Notes under the pieces: model-generated
What the model was told of the DNA's origin: nothing
The model's database searches: none
Seen by the model: the letters and a program-made list of their open reading frames with translations, nothing else
In this document: positions 59,914-64,000 of the stretch, in pieces
How positions within the stretch are numbered: the stretch's first letter is position 1
Layout of the letters: every line of letters starts with the position of its first letter
Assembly (NCBI GenBank): GCA_029906985.1
Contig: JARYMT010000002.1
Location: forward strand, 62,001 to 126,000
Reading direction: 5' to 3'
DNA length: 64,000 bases
Source of the DNA: Microgenomates group bacterium
Lineage (GTDB): Bacteria; Patescibacteriota; Microgenomatia; UBA1406; GWC2-37-13
Program-made: the position numbers and the translations under genes

Positions 59914-60462
59914 AGAGCCAAGGCCGGAAAACAACTGGATAAAAAACCAGTAGCCAAGAAAAAACCAGGCCGGTAATTCTACAAGATGCAAAAACCCAAA
60001 AAGGCCGGGAACCAAAGCTTCGATCGTTGAATTTTTGAAAAAAACAAAATAGGCGCCGGCAACACCGGAAATTGCCCCCGAGGCGCCGATCATCGGTAGT
60101 TGGCTGCCAAAATTAAAAATAAGTTGGGCAATCACCGCCACGCTACCAGCTAATAAATAAAAAATCAAATATTTAAAATGTCCCAGTCTGTCTTCGACAT
60201 TGTCGCCAAAAATATGTAAAAACCAAAGGTTAGAAACGATATGGAATATCCCTCCGTGAAGAAAAATAGAAAATAAAATATATTTATAAGAATGGATATC
60301 AAAAAAGTTAAAGCGGGAGGGAATAAAGCCATATTGGATTATAAAGTTTTCGAAATCCGGCGCTGACAATTGAATAAAAAAAACAATTATTGTTGTTATG
60401 ATAATTAAATAATTTACCAAGGGAAATTTTCTGGTTGGAGTAGAATCACGAATCGGAAACAT
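59821..60462 (-). CDS. Rhomboid-family intramembrane serine protease
   Basis: 213 residues with six membrane segments. FLHGGIFHIVSNLWFLHIFG is the conserved loop-1/His-Asn block, IGASGAISGVAGAYFV holds the catalytic Ser (G-A-S-G), and VAWFAHIGGFLFGWW has the catalytic His. It cleaves membrane proteins within the bilayer. TAAAAT sits 8 nt before the ATG. Its 3' end overlaps the IPP-isomerase-like gene by 93 nt on the other strand. Confidence 0.93.
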   Translation of the reverse strand: MFPIRDSTPTRKFPLVNYLIIITTIIVFFIQLSAPDFENFIIQYGFIPSRFNFFDIHSYKYILFSIFLHGGIFHIVSNLWFLHIFGDNVEDRLGHFKYLIFYLLAGSVAVIAQLIFNFGSQLPMIGASGAISGVAGAYFVFFKNSTIEALVPGLFGFLHLVELPAWFFLGYWFFIQLFSGLGSLVTFDINQGGVAWFAHIGGFLFGWWIAKKI

Positions 60463-60565
60463 AACTTTTAATTTTACTACATTGATATTTTTTAAAAAAA
60501 TAATATTTTTGATCGGCTTATTTTCTTAACCAAGTCGTGATATAATTTTTAAATATAAAAACGCT

Positions 60566-60652
60566 GGAGAAGTCGCATAGTGGACGAGTGCGTACGCCTG
60601 GAGAGCGTATAGGGCCGCAAGGCCCTCGCGGGTTCGAATCCCGCCTTCTCCG
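60566..60652 (+). tRNA. tRNA-Ser (anticodon GGA)
   Basis: GGAGAAG pairs with CTTCTCC. The anticodon arm TACGC-CTGGAGA-GCGTA gives GGA, a long variable arm GGGCC-GCAA-GGCCC follows, and the T arm is GCGGG-TTCGAAT-CCCGC. Discriminator G, CCA not encoded. Confidence 0.96.
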
Positions 60653-60969
60653 CATTAAGCAGAAAAGTTCCATAAGACCCATATACTTTCTCAGTTTGGT
60701 TTGTTATTATTTGCTGAAAAATCAGAAGAAAAGTCAATACGCCCAGAACAGTCCTGAAGAGTGTAAAATCGCCTAAAAACCCTTCAAGGTATTTGTCATT
60801 GGTTCTAAGCTTTTTGTATCGTTTAGGTTGTTGTTGTCTCTTTTGACGCTTATTAAGTTTTGTTCTAATCCTGTCATGTTTTAATATAATGACATAAATT
60901 TACGATTGCTTGAATCCTTAAGTATTTTGCCTAAGTTTCAAAACATATATTTTTTGCTACAATAAAAAA
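60653..60969. other. Spacer between tRNA-Ser and the mgtA leader
   Basis: 317 bp. A minus-strand frame is open across it but has no good start and runs over the tRNA, so I do not call it. No clear terminator for the tRNA is visible. The TACAAT promoter of the leader ORF is at its right end (60958-60963). Confidence 0.5.
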
Positions 60970-61047
60970 ATGGAATGTATTTGTTCGTCTTTTATTCTGA
61001 CGCAACAACTTATAAAGATCGTTACCGAAGAGACGGGCTATTATTAA
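60970..61047 (+). CDS. Leader ORF upstream of the Mg2+ ATPase gene
   Basis: 25 codons starting MECICSS and ending IVTEETGYY then TAA. TACAAT sits exactly 6 nt before the ATG, so it would be translated from a leaderless mRNA. The last eight codons, including the adjacent Glu-Glu pair, overlap the 5' arm of a terminator-like hairpin that ends in seven T. Known mgtA leaders use short peptides (MgtL, with E-P-D-P) whose translation senses Mg2+. The position and acidic pair suggest an analogous role here, which is an inference; no sequence similarity to MgtL is claimed. Confidence 0.55.
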   Translation: MECICSSFILTQQLIKIVTEETGYY

Positions 61048-61087
61048 ATTCATTAAATAATTTTATTAATAAGCGGTCTCTTTTTTT
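61028..61087 (+). terminator. Attenuator-like hairpin before the Mg2+ ATPase gene
   Basis: AAGAGAC (61028-61034) can pair with GTCTCTT (61076-61082), followed after an internal mismatch by TATTA/TAATA pairing. Seven T (61081-61087) follow. It lies about 36 bp before the ATPase ATG and overlaps the leader ORF's end. Confidence 0.55.
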
Positions 61088-61122
61088 GTTGGTATGATCA
61101 TTTAGTAAATTTATAAAAATGT

Positions 61123-63816
61123 ATGGGCATTATATACGGCTGGATGCTTGGTGGAAAAACCCTTGCCGATCGGGTCGAAGAATATGAAAAGCGAGTAGAA
61201 CTTCTTGGATATGAAACAAAAAATCCCAAAATAAGCCCAAAATCTAAAACTGAAATACTGGAGAGCTTAACTCAAACGGCAATAGATAATAAAGACAGTA
61301 TCTTTCTGAAATTAGAATCTTCGATTAACGGACTCTCATATAGAGAGGCTAAAAAACGTTTGTTTCAATATGGTCTAAATGAAATAGAACATGAAAAAAG
61401 ACCGCACTGGCTTATCCGACTATTTAAGATAATAGCTAATCCTTTAGTCTCGTTATTATTACTCATTATCGTCGTTTCTTTTTTTACGGGAGATTTGAGA
61501 ACCACCGTCGTTATCAGTGTGATGGTTTTAATAAGCGTCGCTCTCAGGTTTTTCCAGGAGAATCAGGCTTTTAACTCTGCCGAAAGTCTTAAATCAATGG
61601 TAAAAACAACCTGCACGGTTATTCGCAACTCAAATAAAAGAGAGGTTGACTTAAAACAAGTAGTGCCTGGGGACATTATTGAACTGTCCGCAGGAGATAT
61701 TATTCCTGCCGATCTTCGGGTAATCGAAAGCAACGAGCTTTTCGTCAATCAATCGTTATTGACAGGTGAGGCTTTACCTGTTGAAAAACATGCAGTCTAC
61801 CAACCGACTGACAAAAATATTAGCCCTCTTGAATTAAAAAATATTTGCTTTATGGGAACTAATGTTGAAAGCGGACACGCAATTGCTATTGTTTTACAAA
61901 CAGGCGCTAGTACTTATTTTGGGAGTTTAGCAAAAAGTATCACCGGCCAAAAAGTGCAGACAAGTTTTGATCGTGGTGTGGATAAATTTACTTGGTTAAT
62001 GATTGGGTTTATGGGAATAATGGTGCCAATGGTTTTCCTTATCAACGGATTAACCAAGGGAAACTGGTTTGAGGCCTTTTTATTCGGAATATCAATCGCT
62101 GTTGGTTTAACCCCGGAGATGTTACCGGCAATAATTACCGTTAATTTATCAAGAGGATCTGTAAATATGTCTAAGAAAAAGGTTATTGTCAAACAGTTAA
62201 GCTCCATACAAAATTTTGGGGCAATGAATATACTTTGTACTGATAAAACCGGAACACTGACTTTAAATAAAATTGTTTTGATTGAAAATATCAATATATT
62301 AGGAAAGGACGATCCGCAAGTATTACATTACGCCTACATTAACAGCTATTACCAAACAGGTTTTAAAAATCTTCTTGATACGGCAGTTCTTAAACATGCA
62401 AAAGACAATAAAGTTAATAATGTAGATATTGATTACAAAAAAATCGATGAGCTTCCGTTTGATTTTAAACGTAGACGCGTATCAATTATCGTTGAAGATA
62501 AAAAAGGGAAAAAAATCCTTATTTGTAAAGGAGCGGTTGAGGAAGTCTTAAGTATCTGCAGTTATTATGAGCTTGATAAGAAAGAACATCCACTTGACTC
62601 AAAAGCTCTGAGAGAAATCAAACAGATGAATGAAAGATACAGTAAAGAAGGCTATCGCGTGATTGCCGTTGCCCATCAGCATGTAAACGGTGAACTTGAT
62701 GGAGAAATCAACCAAAAAGAGAAAAATTTGGTATTTTCAGGTCTTATGACTTTTTTAGACCCTCCTAAAAAAAGTGCTATTGAAGCAATAAAAAAATTAA
62801 ATCAATATGGTATAGAAGTTAAGATCTTAACCGGTGACAACGAACTGGTAACCAATAAAATCGCCAAAGATGTTGGAATAGATATTAAAGGAACTCTTTT
62901 AGGAAAAGACGTTGAAAAAATGGATGATGCAACTCTACGAAAAAAGGCAGAAAACACCACTATTTTTGCCAAACTATCACCTGACGATAAAAGACGGGTA
63001 GTTGAAGCTTTAAAAAGTTCTGATCATGTGGTTGGATTTTTAGGCGATGGAATAAATGACGCTCCGGCTTTACGATCGGCCGATGTAGGAATTTCCGTTG
63101 ATGGCGGGGTTGATATTGCCAAAGAGTCGGCCGGTATCATTCTTCTTGAAACAAGCTTAAACATATTGGTTGATGGAGTCGTTGAAGGAAGAAAAGTATT
63201 CGGTAATATTACAAAGTATATAAAAATGGGGGCAAGTTCAAACTTTGGCAATATGTTTAGTGTCTTGGGTGCCAGTATATTTCTTCCGTTTTTACCGATG
63301 ACTGCAGCTCAAATTCTGGTTAATAATCTTCTTTATGATATCTCCCAGACTGCAATTCCACTTGACAACGTTGATCAAGAATATATTGAGAAACCAAGAA
63401 AATGGCAAATTAAAGACATAGGTCGCTTCATGTTATTCATCGGACCTATCAGTTCAATTTTCGATTATATGACTTACTTCATTATGCTCTTTGTTTTTCA
63501 TGCCTGGAATAATCCTTCACTATTTCAAACAGGCTGGTTTGTTGAATCGTTAGTCACCCAAACAATGATTGTTCATGTTATCCGAAGTCGAAAAATGCCT
63601 TTTTTTCAAACCTGGGCAAGTTTACCCCTAATAGCAACGACGTTTACAATAGTTGCAACAGGAATATTTATCACTTTCTCTCCTTTTGCCCATTTCTTTA
63701 GCTTTGTAAGATTGCCCGTATTCTACTGGCCGCTTCTTGGCTTAATGCTTTTAAGTTACATTATATTAACCCAATTAGTTAAAACGTGGTATATCAAAAA
63801 GTTTGGATATAATTAA
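61123..63816 (+). CDS. mgtA: Mg2+-importing P-type ATPase (MgtA/MgtB type, P3B)
   Basis: 897 residues, the family's length. LTGEALPVEKHAVYQP (actuator TGE), GISIAVGLTPEMLPAIITVNLSRG (membrane helix 4 with the MgtA-type T-P-E-M-L-P), ILCTDKTGTLTLNK (phosphorylated Asp), CKGAVEEVLSIC (nucleotide site), ILTGDNELVTNKIAKDVG and VGFLGDGINDAPALRSADVGISVD (hinge) are all intact. It takes up Mg2+ using ATP, usually when Mg2+ is scarce. A leader ORF and a terminator-like hairpin precede it. The ATG at 61123 is taken; MLGGKTLAD a few codons later is an alternative. Confidence 0.93.
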   Translation: MGIIYGWMLGGKTLADRVEEYEKRVELLGYETKNPKISPKSKTEILESLTQTAIDNKDSIFLKLESSINGLSYREAKKRLFQYGLNEIEHEKRPHWLIRLFKIIANPLVSLLLLIIVVSFFTGDLRTTVVISVMVLISVALRFFQENQAFNSAESLKSMVKTTCTVIRNSNKREVDLKQVVPGDIIELSAGDIIPADLRVIESNELFVNQSLLTGEALPVEKHAVYQPTDKNISPLELKNICFMGTNVESGHAIAIVLQTGASTYFGSLAKSITGQKVQTSFDRGVDKFTWLMIGFMGIMVPMVFLINGLTKGNWFEAFLFGISIAVGLTPEMLPAIITVNLSRGSVNMSKKKVIVKQLSSIQNFGAMNILCTDKTGTLTLNKIVLIENINILGKDDPQVLHYAYINSYYQTGFKNLLDTAVLKHAKDNKVNNVDIDYKKIDELPFDFKRRRVSIIVEDKKGKKILICKGAVEEVLSICSYYELDKKEHPLDSKALREIKQMNERYSKEGYRVIAVAHQHVNGELDGEINQKEKNLVFSGLMTFLDPPKKSAIEAIKKLNQYGIEVKILTGDNELVTNKIAKDVGIDIKGTLLGKDVEKMDDATLRKKAENTTIFAKLSPDDKRRVVEALKSSDHVVGFLGDGINDAPALRSADVGISVDGGVDIAKESAGIILLETSLNILVDGVVEGRKVFGNITKYIKMGASSNFGNMFSVLGASIFLPFLPMTAAQILVNNLLYDISQTAIPLDNVDQEYIEKPRKWQIKDIGRFMLFIGPISSIFDYMTYFIMLFVFHAWNNPSLFQTGWFVESLVTQTMIVHVIRSRKMPFFQTWASLPLIATTFTIVATGIFITFSPFAHFFSFVRLPVFYWPLLGLMLLSYIILTQLVKTWYIKKFGYN

Positions 63817-63833
63817 ATCAACGATTATGGATT

Positions 63834-63902
63834 ATGAAGAAAATAATTATTCCTGTAATTTTAAGGGTAGTTTTTGCTTATTTAATATTTAGATTACTAT
63901 GA
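63834..63902 (+). CDS. 22-residue putative membrane peptide after mgtA
   Basis: Starts MKKIIIPVIL and ends FRLL then TGA. It is a basic N terminus plus a single hydrophobic helix. It starts 17 bp after the mgtA stop and overlaps the next start by ATGA, so it is probably translated from the mgtA transcript. E. coli and Salmonella have single-helix peptides (MgtS, MgtR) acting on MgtA/MgtB; an analogy is conceivable. It could also be a chance frame. Confidence 0.35.
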   Translation: MKKIIIPVILRVVFAYLIFRLL

Positions 63903-64000
63903 TTTATATTTTTATATTTGTGGCGGTAATAATAATTTTGTTTTGTATCTACAAAGTAACAAGGAAAAATAATGATAAATTAATAGAAATTAAATCAATT
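63899..64000 (+). CDS. Start of a membrane protein gene (cut by window end)
   Basis: ATG 63899 opens a frame reading MIYIFIFVAVIIILFCIYKV and then a Lys/Asn-rich stretch (TRKNNDKLIEIKSI) up to the end of the window. One N-terminal membrane segment is clear. The start overlaps the preceding 22-codon frame by 4 nt. The family cannot be told from 34 residues. Confidence 0.5.
   Translation, partial: MIYIFIFVAVIIILFCIYKVTRKNNDKLIEIKSI

Noticed and set aside
60549-60890. Minus-strand frame open through tRNA-Ser and the following spacer, partly basic (KRQKRQQQPKR) with a hydrophobic stretch
   Set aside because: It runs across a perfect tRNA and lacks an ATG or -10 at a sensible place; treated as chance.

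Overview
The window reads as a chromosomal piece of an ultra-small bacterium of the Candidate Phyla Radiation (Patescibacteria), most likely the Microgenomates side. This is an inference from the low GC, the compact housekeeping genes, the very large number of GT-C/DUF2079/DUF2142-type membrane proteins, the divergent FolD and MiaA, and a start-codon arrangement in which many genes carry a TANNNT -10 hexamer only 6-8 nt before the ATG (apparently leaderless mRNAs). Only three tRNAs and no rRNA are present. Stops are standard.

Layout. 0-10.5 kb: the 3' end of gyrA, folD, miaA, lepA, a frameshifted phosphodiester-glycosidase-like gene, a secreted metalloprotease, a Wzm/Wzt polysaccharide exporter and a GT-C membrane protein. 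The spacers here carry a dispersed repeat with core TTGACCCCCGCGGTCGAA. 10.5-14.4 kb: a first toxin-antitoxin (TA) cluster with two AbiEi/AbiEii pairs, plus a secreted thermonuclease. 14.6-29.4 kb: a very AT-rich surface-glycan cluster (aminotransferase, FkbM methyltransferase, ATP-grasp, GNAT, GT2/GT4 enzymes, epimerases, rfbC, rfbD) interrupted by an S8 protease whose C-terminal repeats lie behind an in-frame stop. 29.4-37.6 kb: a second TA cluster (two more AbiE pairs, two HicBA pairs plus a HicA relic, a RelE-type pair, and a DUF2283 gene behind a broken toxin-like gene). The modules are separated by recurring non-coding elements. 37.6-56.2 kb: a second large glycan/membrane locus (GT2s, gmd, flippase, GT-C proteins, galE-like, GlmU-like, DMT transporter), where the TTGACCCCCGCGGTCGAA repeat reappears. 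56.2-64 kb: xerC/D-like recombinase, tRNA-Leu, EamA protein, an uncharacterised zinc-ribbon protein under a cobalamin riboswitch, IPP-isomerase-like Nudix, rhomboid protease, tRNA-Ser and an MgtA-type Mg2+ ATPase preceded by a short leader ORF and a terminator-like hairpin.

How it fits together. Most genes serve building, flipping and exporting envelope polysaccharide. The TA clusters bracket the most AT-rich glycan cluster, and a 53-bp direct repeat lies at both outer ends of that 26.7-kb block, so the block looks like an acquired or exchangeable island held in place by addiction modules. The most novel-looking items are the TA cassette array with its punctuating elements, the B12-riboswitch-controlled unknown protein, and the mgtA leader.
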